Shown here: in pieces, positions 1 to 5,689 of the stretch
Layout: each line of letters starts with the position of its first letter
Position numbering within the stretch: the stretch's first letter is position 1
Assembly (NCBI GenBank): GCA_017529165.1
Contig: JAFXNY010000051.1
Location: forward strand, 1-5,689
Direction of reading: 5' to 3'
DNA length: 5,689 bases
DNA from: Clostridia bacterium
GTDB lineage: Bacteria > Bacillota_A > Clostridia > Oscillospirales > Acutalibacteraceae
Translations under genes and position numbers: made by a program
The notes under the pieces: generated by a model
What the model was told of the DNA's origin: nothing
Databases searched by the model: none
The model's input: only the letters and a program-made list of their open reading frames with translations

Positions 1-1247
1 CAGTCCGCACAGATAACGGCAGGAACTATATTTATATACATTTGAAGCAAATATTTAGCCTTAAGTACCGTTTTTGTAGGCACGGGTAGCGAGCGTATCT
101 GCCAAAGGGTTTTACCCTCAAGTGAGACTGACGGAGCCGCCGTATCATTCATAGAAATCATCATACAAATAATAGCGCATATAGCCACATAAGCCATACC
201 CTCAAATCCTGCAAATTGCTCTATTAAAACAGACCTTATACTATTGCCCTTTACGAGTATAAATCCGCCTGCGGCGAGCATAAACACGGCGCCGAGTCCG
301 CAATTAAGCATATAATTAGGACTTGATAGAAAACGCCTAAGCTCCCTTAAAAGAACCGCACCGAAAGCCGAGCGTGCACGCTGGCGGCCACCCTTATATT
401 TGGTTTTCTTTACAACTGCCGTACTTGTGGCAATCTTTATAAAGCTTTTTGAAATTACATATAGTGTAACGAAAAGCAAAACAAGAACTGCCACGCTAAC
501 TATCAGAAGTGATAGAATATCGCCCTCGGCGAACATACCTATAATATAAACCGCATAAGCACGCTCTTTGATACTCTGCCCGTAAATAACTATGTTTTTC
601 ACAAACTCGCTTATAAAAGAGCTTGCCTTAAAATAAAGGAAATAGTAAAGTGCGAAAAACAAAAGTGATATAAGCACCGTAACAAAGCTTTTGTTTTTAA
701 GTTTAAGGCTTATTTTTGCTACTAAATATCCGAAAATGCAAGCAAGGGAGAGCACAAACAGCGATACTATAACAACAAGTAAAACACTGCCGATTATATT
801 GTTTGTACTTACGGGTGCGGTTAAAAAGCGCACGATAATCGCAGGAATAATCACTACCGCCGAATACAAAAGTCCCATAAGATAAACGCCTAAAAGCCGT
901 GAAGTCATTATGGCGCTTACAGGTATTGGCAGGCTTAAGAGCAGGTCGTTATCCCGTGCCAGATAAAGACCGGAATAAGTAGAAAACACACTGCCGAAAA
1001 CTCCGAACAGCACTGCTAATAAAGACAAAACCGCATAATAAAGCCAACCGAAGCCAAGTGTTATTATGGGGCTTAAAGCAAAAGCGAGCGAGCCGAACAT
1101 TACGCCCATAACGCCCACCATAAGAAATGCAAAAAGTGCAAAATAGGTAATTGTGGACACCTTTGAGCGAGCCTTATTCTTCTTCATATCAAAGAAGTAG
1201 GCCTTAAAAATCTCGGCAAGCTGTTTTTTAAGGAGGGTTTTTATCAT
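1..1247 (-). CDS. ABC transporter permease, multi-spanning exporter type (3' end beyond left edge)
   Basis: This is the membrane partner of the ATPase encoded just upstream. My translation from the ATG at 1247-1245 stays open for 415 codons to base 1, so the C-terminus is outside the window. The protein starts with a short basic cytoplasmic stretch (MIKTLLKKQLAEIFKAYFF). It then has about eight hydrophobic segments, at roughly residues 33-57, 62-95, 113-140, 151-178, 188-206, 243-265, 316-333 and 348-366. A long basic cytosolic loop (about 270-310, rich in K and R) separates two halves. Each half carries a similar SLPxP motif (SLPIP at 105-109, SLPVP at 386-390). From memory, this layout fits the roughly 550-residue putative ABC exporters of Firmicutes rather than a six-helix ABC-2 permease. 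The start is well supported: GGAGGAG lies 5 bases upstream, inside the ATPase gene, and the ATG overlaps that gene's TGA by four bases. The exported substrate cannot be read from the sequence. Permease identity is strong; subfamily is moderate. Confidence 0.9.
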   Translation of the reverse strand, partial: MIKTLLKKQLAEIFKAYFFDMKKNKARSKVSTITYFALFAFLMVGVMGVMFGSLAFALSPIITLGFGWLYYAVLSLLAVLFGVFGSVFSTYSGLYLARDNDLLLSLPIPVSAIMTSRLLGVYLMGLLYSAVVIIPAIIVRFLTAPVSTNNIIGSVLLVVIVSLFVLSLACIFGYLVAKISLKLKNKSFVTVLISLLFFALYYFLYFKASSFISEFVKNIVIYGQSIKERAYAVYIIGMFAEGDILSLLIVSVAVLVLLFVTLYVISKSFIKIATSTAVVKKTKYKGGRQRARSAFGAVLLRELRRFLSSPNYMLNCGLGAVFMLAAGGFILVKGNSIRSVLIEQFAGFEGMAYVAICAIICMMISMNDTAAPSVSLEGKTLWQIRSLPVPTKTVLKAKYLLQMYINIVPAVICAD

Positions 1248-1954
1248 TTTTTCTCCTCCAGCTCAAGAAATACGGTTTCGAGACTCTCGTCGCCCTTAAC
1301 CTCTTCCATAGTGCCCGATTTAATAAGCTTCCCGTTTTTAATAATTGCCACCTTATCGCAAAGCTTTTCCGCAACCTCCAAAACATGGGTGGAAAAGAAT
1401 ATTGCACCGCCCCCTGAACACACATCTCTCATCATTTCTTTAAGACTGTGAGACGCTTTCGGGTCAAGCCCTACAAACGGTTCATCCATAATTATAAGGC
1501 GTGGCTTGTGAAGCCAGGCGGAAATTATGGCAAGCTTCTGCTTCATACCGTGTGAATATGCAGATATTGGACTATTAAGGTCACTTGTAAGCTCAAAAAT
1601 GCCCGCATACTTTTCTATGCGTTCTTTTCTTTCCTTTTCGCCCACACCGAAAATATCGGCTATAAAGTTTAAGTACTTTATGCCCGACATAAAGTCATAT
1701 AAATCAGGGTTATCGGGTATATAGGCTATCTGTTTTTTGAAATCAATCGGGTTTTCAGTAACCGATACTCCGCTGAGCGTTATCTCTCCGCTATCGAAGC
1801 TCTGTATGCCGCACACAGATTTGATTGTGGTTGTCTTCCCTGCGCCGTTATGACCGATAAAACCGTATATTTCGCCTGCTGAAATACTGAGTGACAAATC
1901 ATCAACGGCACGCTTTTCGCCAAAGGTTTTTGTTAAATGTTTAATTTCTAACAT
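1244..1954 (-). CDS. ABC transporter ATP-binding protein (exporter type)
   Basis: This cytoplasmic nucleotide-binding subunit of 236 residues should dimerise and drive the permease encoded next. Numbered from the ATG at 1954, it shows Walker A GHNGAGKTT at 34-42, a Q-loop region reading YIPDNPDLY near 78-86 with Asp where many ABC proteins have Gln or Glu, and a degenerate signature YSHGMKQK near 133-140. Walker B is LIIMDEP, with D157 and the catalytic E158, followed by a GLD D-loop near 162-164 and the H-loop His190 in STHVLE. The length is that of a stand-alone ABC-2/exporter ATPase, with the DrrA/BcrA/EcsA-like layout common in Firmicutes. Two starts are possible: GTG at 1957 and ATG at 1954. 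I prefer the ATG because GAGG at 1962-1965 is 7 bases from it and only 4 from the GTG, and because it makes a TGATG junction with the asparagine synthase stop. The gene ends in ATGA, overlapping the permease start. The substrate is unknown. Confidence 0.95.
   Translation of the reverse strand: MLEIKHLTKTFGEKRAVDDLSLSISAGEIYGFIGHNGAGKTTTIKSVCGIQSFDSGEITLSGVSVTENPIDFKKQIAYIPDNPDLYDFMSGIKYLNFIADIFGVGEKERKERIEKYAGIFELTSDLNSPISAYSHGMKQKLAIISAWLHKPRLIIMDEPFVGLDPKASHSLKEMMRDVCSGGGAIFFSTHVLEVAEKLCDKVAIIKNGKLIKSGTMEEVKGDESLETVFLELEEKK
1245..1260 (-). promoter_or_regulatory. Ribosome binding site of the permease gene, inside the ATPase gene
   Basis: Read on the minus strand, GGAGGAG at 1253-1259 is followed by five A residues and the ATG at 1247. 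It is the strongest Shine-Dalgarno match in the window. The same bases encode the last residues (LEEKK) of the ATPase, and the start and stop overlap as ATGA. This decides the permease start and implies translational coupling of the two transporter subunits. Confidence 0.85.
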
Positions 1955-1965
1955 CACTGTACCTC
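1952..1965 (-). promoter_or_regulatory. Ribosome binding site and overlapping stop/start of the ABC ATPase gene
   Basis: GAGG at 1962-1965 lies within the last codons of the asparagine synthase gene, 7 bases from the ATG at 1954 and 4 bases from an in-frame GTG at 1957. The synthase TGA (1956-1954) shares its A with the ATG, giving TGATG. The spacing favours the ATG as the true start and suggests termination-reinitiation. Confidence 0.7.
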
Positions 1966-3792
1966 ATCAATAAAAAATCTCTTATACCAAATAAGGAATG
2001 AGAATATTACATAAATCTTTTTGCCGTTTTTAGCCGTGCCGTTATAGTGATTATCAAGCATACGGTTAATTTTATCACGGTCAAAAAACTCTTCGACAAA
2101 ATCACTTAAAAACAGCTCTTTTACCTTTTTGTAATACTTTTCTTCTTTTATCCAATTACCGAAAGGCACGGGGAAACCGAGTTTTCTTCGTTTCGCCCAC
2201 TCCTTTGGTATACATTTTTCGGCAACACGCCTGAAAATATATTTAGTCTGATTATCGTGTACTAAATATTTTGTAGGTATCCGCTTTGAGAGAGCAAACA
2301 CCTCTTTATCAAGGAAAGGTACACGCAGTTCAACACTGTTTGCCATAGACATTTTATCGGCTTTAAGTAGTATATCGTGAGGAAGCCAGAAGTTAAGGTC
2401 TATATACATTTTGCGGAGTACATCATCCTTGCCCTTTACCTCGTTATAGTAAGGCGTACATAAATCGAACGGACTAACCGTTGCTTTATAATCACTTTTA
2501 AGCACGCCGTTTACCTCATCGGGCAAAAACATTTCGGTTTTATTGTAATAGCGGTGTGAAAGCTCTTTGCCGTACTTTTCAATAAAGTTTTTACCCTTAA
2601 AGTGCGGCAGGGGTTTTGCTATGCCTGCTACAGCCTTGCGCAAAAACAGCGGTATTTTGAGGTACTGCTTTGCTGCACCCTGAACATTGTATTCGTTATA
2701 TCCGCCGAACATTTCGTCCGCACCCTCGCCGGACAAAACAACCTTAACCTTTGTGCGCGCAAGCTTGCTTAAAAAGTAAAGCGGTACTGCGCTTACATTA
2801 GCGCTCGGCTCATCTAAATGATACTGAACGGTAGGCAGTATATCAAAAAACTCATCGCCCGAAATGGTCTTACTGTAGTGTTCTACGCCGAAGTGGTCGG
2901 ATAGCCCCTTTGCATATTCAATCTCGCTAAAGCCCTTGCCGTCAAACCCGACTGTAAAGGTCTTATTCGGCTTGGCAACAGACACAACATACGAAGAATC
3001 AACACCGCCCGAAAGATAAGAGCCTACCTCAACATCGCTGATTTTATGGTATTCTACCGAAGACTCAAGCGTTTCTTTTACAAGCTTTTCGTAATACTCG
3101 TAAGCGTTATCCTGCTTTTCATATGTGAGTTTACTGTATTGTTTTACGGTAAGCTCACCGTCTTTAAAAATGAGATAATGACCCGGAAGAAGCTTTTTTG
3201 TGTTACGGAAAAAGGTCTCCTCCATATGATTTGTACCGTAGCACAAGTACATAGACAGAACCTTTTTATTAAGTTCTTTTTTGAAGCTTGGGTGGCTTAA
3301 AAAGCTCTTAATCTCACTGCCTGCCATAAAGGTGTTTTCGTCTTTATAGTAATAAAAAGGCTTAATACCGAAAAAGTCACGGGCGCCGATAAGCTCGCCT
3401 TTATTTATATCGTAAATAAGTATGCCGAACATACCGCGAAGACGGAGAAAAACATCGGTGCCGTACTGCTCATATCCGTGAACGATTACTTCGGTATCGC
3501 TGTTGGTTTTGAATGTATGACCTTGTTCTTTAAGCTCTTCACGGAGCTCCTTAAAGTTATATATCTCGCCGTTAAACATAACAACAATACTTTCATCTTC
3601 ATTAAAAATCGGCTGGTCTCCGCCGGCAAGGTCTATAATAGACAGCCGCCTAAAGCCCATAGCAACACGACTGTCTGTAAAATAACCGTCACTATCAGGG
3701 CCTCTGTGGATAATTCTATCCGCCATACCCTTTATGATTTTCTTTTTTTCTTGTTTCTCAAGTTTATCTGCAAATCCACAGAAGCCACACAT
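1954..3792 (-). CDS. asnB: Asparagine synthase (glutamine-hydrolysing), AsnB type
   Basis: This is a two-domain amidotransferase of 612 residues. The N-terminal class II glutaminase domain (about 2-200) releases ammonia from glutamine. The C-terminal synthetase domain (about 230-600) adenylates a carboxylate with ATP and transfers the ammonia to it. Seen directly: the catalytic Cys2 in MCGFCGF, exposed when Met1 is removed; RRLSIIDL at 48-55; the glutamine-binding NGEIYN at 74-79 and SDTE at 98-101; the PP-loop SGGVDSS at 261-267; DEPS at 327-330; SGEGADEMFGGY at 354-365; and further on a conserved KADKMSMA and ELRVPFLD region. All key motifs of both domains are intact, so it should be an active glutamine-dependent enzyme. 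The family makes free asparagine, but members such as Bacillus AsnB, corynebacterial LtsA and lactococcal AsnH amidate peptidoglycan precursors. Its place 6 bp after a D-aspartate-ligase-like gene makes a wall substrate plausible here. Enzyme class is certain; the acceptor is inferred. The ATG is fixed by the need for Cys at position 2. Confidence 0.97.
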   Translation of the reverse strand: MCGFCGFADKLEKQEKKKIIKGMADRIIHRGPDSDGYFTDSRVAMGFRRLSIIDLAGGDQPIFNEDESIVVMFNGEIYNFKELREELKEQGHTFKTNSDTEVIVHGYEQYGTDVFLRLRGMFGILIYDINKGELIGARDFFGIKPFYYYKDENTFMAGSEIKSFLSHPSFKKELNKKVLSMYLCYGTNHMEETFFRNTKKLLPGHYLIFKDGELTVKQYSKLTYEKQDNAYEYYEKLVKETLESSVEYHKISDVEVGSYLSGGVDSSYVVSVAKPNKTFTVGFDGKGFSEIEYAKGLSDHFGVEHYSKTISGDEFFDILPTVQYHLDEPSANVSAVPLYFLSKLARTKVKVVLSGEGADEMFGGYNEYNVQGAAKQYLKIPLFLRKAVAGIAKPLPHFKGKNFIEKYGKELSHRYYNKTEMFLPDEVNGVLKSDYKATVSPFDLCTPYYNEVKGKDDVLRKMYIDLNFWLPHDILLKADKMSMANSVELRVPFLDKEVFALSKRIPTKYLVHDNQTKYIFRRVAEKCIPKEWAKRRKLGFPVPFGNWIKEEKYYKKVKELFLSDFVEEFFDRDKINRMLDNHYNGTAKNGKKIYVIFSFLIWYKRFFIDEVQ

Positions 3793-3806
3793 TGAATATC
3801 AATCCC
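3790..3806 (-). promoter_or_regulatory. Weak ribosome binding site of the asparagine synthase gene
   Basis: Upstream of the ATG at 3792 there is no good AGGAGG match. The nearest purine-rich element is GGGAT, 11 bases before the start, and is part of a duplicated GGGATT that also encodes the WDWD tail of the ligase. With only 6 bp between the genes, translation probably depends on ribosomes finishing the ligase gene. Confidence 0.45.
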
Positions 3807-5031
3807 AATCCCAAGTAAAGTTTTTATACGCCTTTTTATAATCGTGTTGTATTTTCATTATAAGAAGTTTTCTCATAATTCCGTTATCTTTTTTGTATGC
3901 GAGCGGATAAACACGCCCTTTCCAGAGTGATAACGCCTTTTTCTTAAACTCATCGTTTACTATATACTTTTTTGCAACCGATTTAGGCACAAAGGTTTCA
4001 AGCTGTATCTTTTGGACTTTAGAAAACTCAATATCTTCACCCAAAATCAAATCACGGTAAAGTACCTCTATAAGATTATATCCGCAAGGGGTTATATAGT
4101 ATGAACATCTGCCCTGGCGAGCGTTTATTTCCATAACCTTATATTTGCCCTCGCGCTCATCGTACTTCATATCAAACTCGGCAAAGCCCTGATAGCCTAT
4201 ATCTTCTACGAACTTAACTATTTTCTCAATCTGTTCGTCCACACCGCCAAACTGGCAATATCCGTTTATAAGCACGGCGGCGTTGCCTATCATTTTAGGG
4301 CTATGCTCTTGAAGACCTATCTGGGCGAAAGAGGCAAGCTTAGCCTTTTTATCCTTTCCAACATACACAACCGCATCGAAAAGATAAGAATCATCACCCG
4401 GAATATACTCTTGAATTATAAGTGTATCATCATAATCGCTGTTTTTGAAATACCCTATAACCTCTTTTAGTTGTTCTTCAGTACTGAGCCTATAAATCTT
4501 GCGTTTACCCTTAAAGGTTATATGCTTAAAGAGTATAACATTTGCCGGTTTTACTATTATTGGATAGGTTAAATCATCCGGCACATCGGTATCGGTTTTG
4601 CAGTCAAAATAAACCGTTTTAGGCAGGTCTAAAACGCTATTGGCATAAGTCTTATAAAAAAGCTCTTTATTAACAAGCGTTCTTTGAAGCTCTACGGATG
4701 GGTAGTTAAAATAAAACTTATTTTTAAGGTCTTCTTTGTTTTTTGCGATATACTCGCCATAGGTTTCATTACTGCTTACAAGCAGTATTTTATCACGCCT
4801 GTGCTCTTCATAATAATCGTTTATAGTCCCTAAAAAGACCTGCTCGTCCCAAAGGTTTTCGATATACTTTATGTTTAGTATTTTTGTGTATCTCGTGTAC
4901 GAAAAAGGCTTTTCGCCCGGTACATACAGGGCAATCATATCCGCTTTACTCCCTGTAAACTCGTGATAACACCTTGCAAGATAATAGGCGTTTATATCGT
5001 TACCTATTATAAGCGCTTTGAACTTCTCCAT
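3799..5031 (-). CDS. ATP-grasp carboxylate-amine ligase, D-aspartate ligase-like
   Basis: This complete protein of 410 residues should be a cytoplasmic ATP-grasp enzyme. Such enzymes activate a carboxylate as an acyl phosphate and join it to an amine. An N-terminal nucleotide-fold segment opens with IIGNDINAYYLARCYHEF (8-25). The ATP-grasp fold follows, with a phosphate/adenine lysine in PIIVKPAN (K161), the linker motif IIQEYIPGDDS (205-215), and a metal/ATP site in GFAEFDMKYD (282-291) continuing to VMEINARQGR (299-308). D287, E301 and N303 are the likely magnesium ligands. Both the DIN-Y-AR opening and the IPGDDS and FDMKYD blocks match what I recall of Aslfm/AslA, the enterococcal and lactococcal D-aspartate ligases that add D-Asp to the lysine side chain of peptidoglycan precursors. 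Length also fits that family. No signal peptide or membrane segment is present. It starts 15 bp after the racemase gene, with CAGGGGA as ribosome site, and is followed 6 bp later by the asparagine synthase. ATP-grasp assignment is firm; D-aspartate as substrate is an inference, and another amino acid is possible. Confidence 0.85.
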   Translation of the reverse strand: MEKFKALIIGNDINAYYLARCYHEFTGSKADMIALYVPGEKPFSYTRYTKILNIKYIENLWDEQVFLGTINDYYEEHRRDKILLVSSNETYGEYIAKNKEDLKNKFYFNYPSVELQRTLVNKELFYKTYANSVLDLPKTVYFDCKTDTDVPDDLTYPIIVKPANVILFKHITFKGKRKIYRLSTEEQLKEVIGYFKNSDYDDTLIIQEYIPGDDSYLFDAVVYVGKDKKAKLASFAQIGLQEHSPKMIGNAAVLINGYCQFGGVDEQIEKIVKFVEDIGYQGFAEFDMKYDEREGKYKVMEINARQGRCSYYITPCGYNLIEVLYRDLILGEDIEFSKVQKIQLETFVPKSVAKKYIVNDEFKKKALSLWKGRVYPLAYKKDNGIMRKLLIMKIQHDYKKAYKNFTWDWD

Positions 5032-5042
5032 ATTTATCCCCT
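5029..5042 (-). promoter_or_regulatory. Ribosome binding site of the ATP-grasp ligase gene
   Basis: In the 15-bp gap after the racemase stop, the minus strand reads AGGGG (5038-5042), then six bases and the ATG at 5031. This supports the chosen start. The gap is too short to hold a promoter or a terminator, so the ligase is cotranscribed with the racemase. Confidence 0.65.
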
Positions 5043-5046
5043 GTTT

Positions 5047-5689
5047 TTAGTATTTTACTTCCACCGTATTTTCTTTATCTTTATATACTCGCGGTACACG
5101 ATTTGTAATGCTGGTTAAAAGCTTATATACATTCACACCTGCAAGCCGGCTGGCATCCCTTACAGATAAGCTTTCGCCGAAAATCTCTACCCTATCGCCC
5201 GGTTTCACATTTTCATCTATGATAGCAGAGGTTACATCCATATAATTTACAACAATATCCCGTCTTTTACCGCCGATATATACATAGGTTTTGCCGATAA
5301 GTGAAAAATCTGCAAAGCCGTAAGGCATTACAGCCACAAAAGTTTCCGCTTTGCTATCAAACATACCGCCGTAGCCTACGCTCTCTCCCGGCTTTATTTT
5401 TTTGATTTCCAAGACTTCCGTATAGAACGAAACAACATTTTTCAAGTTCAGTCTTGACGGCTCGGACGGTTTTCTGCCGGTAAGCCTGTTTATAATTTTT
5501 CTTTTAAGTGAAACAGTAGGCGGCATTTTAGCAAAGCCGTACATCACAATACCGAGCCGCACGCCGTTTGCAAAATCTATTTTTTTGTGCTGTTCTAATG
5601 TAAGCGACCTATCAATATGGACTATATCTATTTTGGATAAATCAATAAGGCTTGTACGCTCCTTAAACAGAGTTAACTGTTTATTATAG
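5047..5689 (-). CDS. Alanine racemase family amino-acid racemase (PLP fold type III), C-terminal half; start beyond right edge
   Basis: Only the last 213 residues are in the window. The reading frame is open to base 5688, so the N-terminal barrel with the PLP-binding lysine lies outside. The visible part covers the end of the barrel, with HIDRSLTLE at the phosphate-binding region and GVRLGIVMYG, whose Arg matches the residue that pairs with the PLP ring nitrogen. The C-terminal beta domain follows: PGESVGYGGMF with the second catalytic Tyr (visible residue 106), PYGFADF, YMD (149-151) and TNRVPRVY near the end. These correspond to VSYGATY, GYADG, CMD and SYRVPR of Geobacillus alanine racemase. 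Two usually aromatic or polar entrance positions differ: Phe for Tyr in GYADG, and Asn for Tyr in SYRVPR. The GYADG glycine is also replaced by Phe. A basic insertion of about 15 residues follows MYGFAK. The GTG at 5562 is an internal valine codon, not a start. The enzyme converts an L- to a D-amino acid; the substrate (Ala, Ser, Asp or other) is uncertain. It appears to be operonic with the ligase downstream. Confidence 0.9.
   Translation of the reverse strand, partial: YNKQLTLFKERTSLIDLSKIDIVHIDRSLTLEQHKKIDFANGVRLGIVMYGFAKMPPTVSLKRKIINRLTGRKPSEPSRLNLKNVVSFYTEVLEIKKIKPGESVGYGGMFDSKAETFVAVMPYGFADFSLIGKTYVYIGGKRRDIVVNYMDVTSAIIDENVKPGDRVEIFGESLSVRDASRLAGVNVYKLLTSITNRVPRVYKDKENTVEVKY

Noticed and set aside
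691..885. Plus-strand open frame of 64 codons
   Set aside because: It lies wholly antisense to the permease gene, whose frame is continuous and hydrophobic as expected. No family resemblance or good start context was seen.
1244..1260. T-run on the plus strand as a possible terminator
   Set aside because: No GC-rich stem precedes it. It is the complement of the A-run between the permease ribosome site and its ATG.
1228..1425. Minus-strand open frame of 65 codons
   Set aside because: It is an alternative frame inside the ATPase gene, spanning its conserved C-terminal part. The ATPase motifs show which frame is real.
1527..1724. Plus-strand open frame of 65 codons
   Set aside because: It is antisense to the ATPase gene between its Q-loop and signature regions, with no recognisable protein.
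3046..3300. Plus-strand open frame of 84 codons with a hydrophobic start
   Set aside because: It is antisense to asnB. The apparent membrane-like stretch is the complement of Lys/Glu-rich asnB codons.
3478..3795. Plus-strand open frame of 105 codons
   Set aside because: It is antisense to the conserved glutaminase domain of asnB and ends at the asnB start. The Phe/Leu-rich content is explained by complementing Lys/Glu codons.
5047..5562. A separate 171-residue gene starting at GTG 5562
   Set aside because: The frame stays open upstream to the right edge, and the upstream residues (HIDRSLTLE, IDFANGVRLG) match the alanine racemase barrel. The GTG is an internal Val in the GVRLG motif.
1..5689. 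Phosphoribosylamine-glycine ligase, biotin carboxylase or other housekeeping ATP-grasp, lasso-peptide cyclase or beta-lactam synthetase assignments
   Set aside because: The ligase motifs and length fit the D-aspartate-ligase-like group better, and the AsnB protein keeps a full glutaminase site with Cys2, unlike lasso cyclases or beta-lactam synthetases.

Overview
The window looks like chromosomal DNA from a low-to-moderate-GC Firmicute, most likely an anaerobic Clostridia-type (ruminococcal or oscillospiral) bacterium. This rests on the G-rich Shine-Dalgarno sites, the gene families and their packing. The taxonomic call is an inference of low confidence.

Everything lies on the minus strand, so transcription runs from the right edge to the left edge. 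In order: (1) 5689-5047, the C-terminal half of an alanine-racemase-family (fold type III PLP) amino-acid racemase, cut by the right edge; (2) 5031-3799, a complete 410-residue ATP-grasp carboxylate-amine ligase resembling the D-aspartate ligases that build peptidoglycan side chains; (3) 3792-1954, a complete 612-residue glutamine-hydrolysing asparagine synthase (AsnB type); (4) 1954-1244, a complete ABC transporter ATPase; (5) 1247-1, the first 415 residues of its multi-spanning permease, which leaves the window still open. Gaps are 15 bp, 6 bp, a 1-base stop/start overlap (TGATG) and a 4-base overlap (ATGA). No promoter or terminator is visible between genes, so this is the interior of one operon. 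No stretch of even 100 bases lacks a gene. I saw no RNA genes, mobile elements, CRISPR or DNA repeats.

Read together, the first three genes form a plausible module: a racemase supplies a D-amino acid, an ATP-grasp ligase attaches it by an amide bond, and an AsnB-type amidotransferase amidates a carboxylate. In lactococci and enterococci the corresponding activities make the D-Asp/D-Asn cross-bridge of peptidoglycan. The ABC ATPase/permease pair could be a linked envelope or exporter function. The substrate assignments are inferences from family resemblance and context. An alternative is a small secreted peptide-like metabolite with its own exporter. The racemase has altered residues at the active-site entrance, so alanine may not be its substrate.
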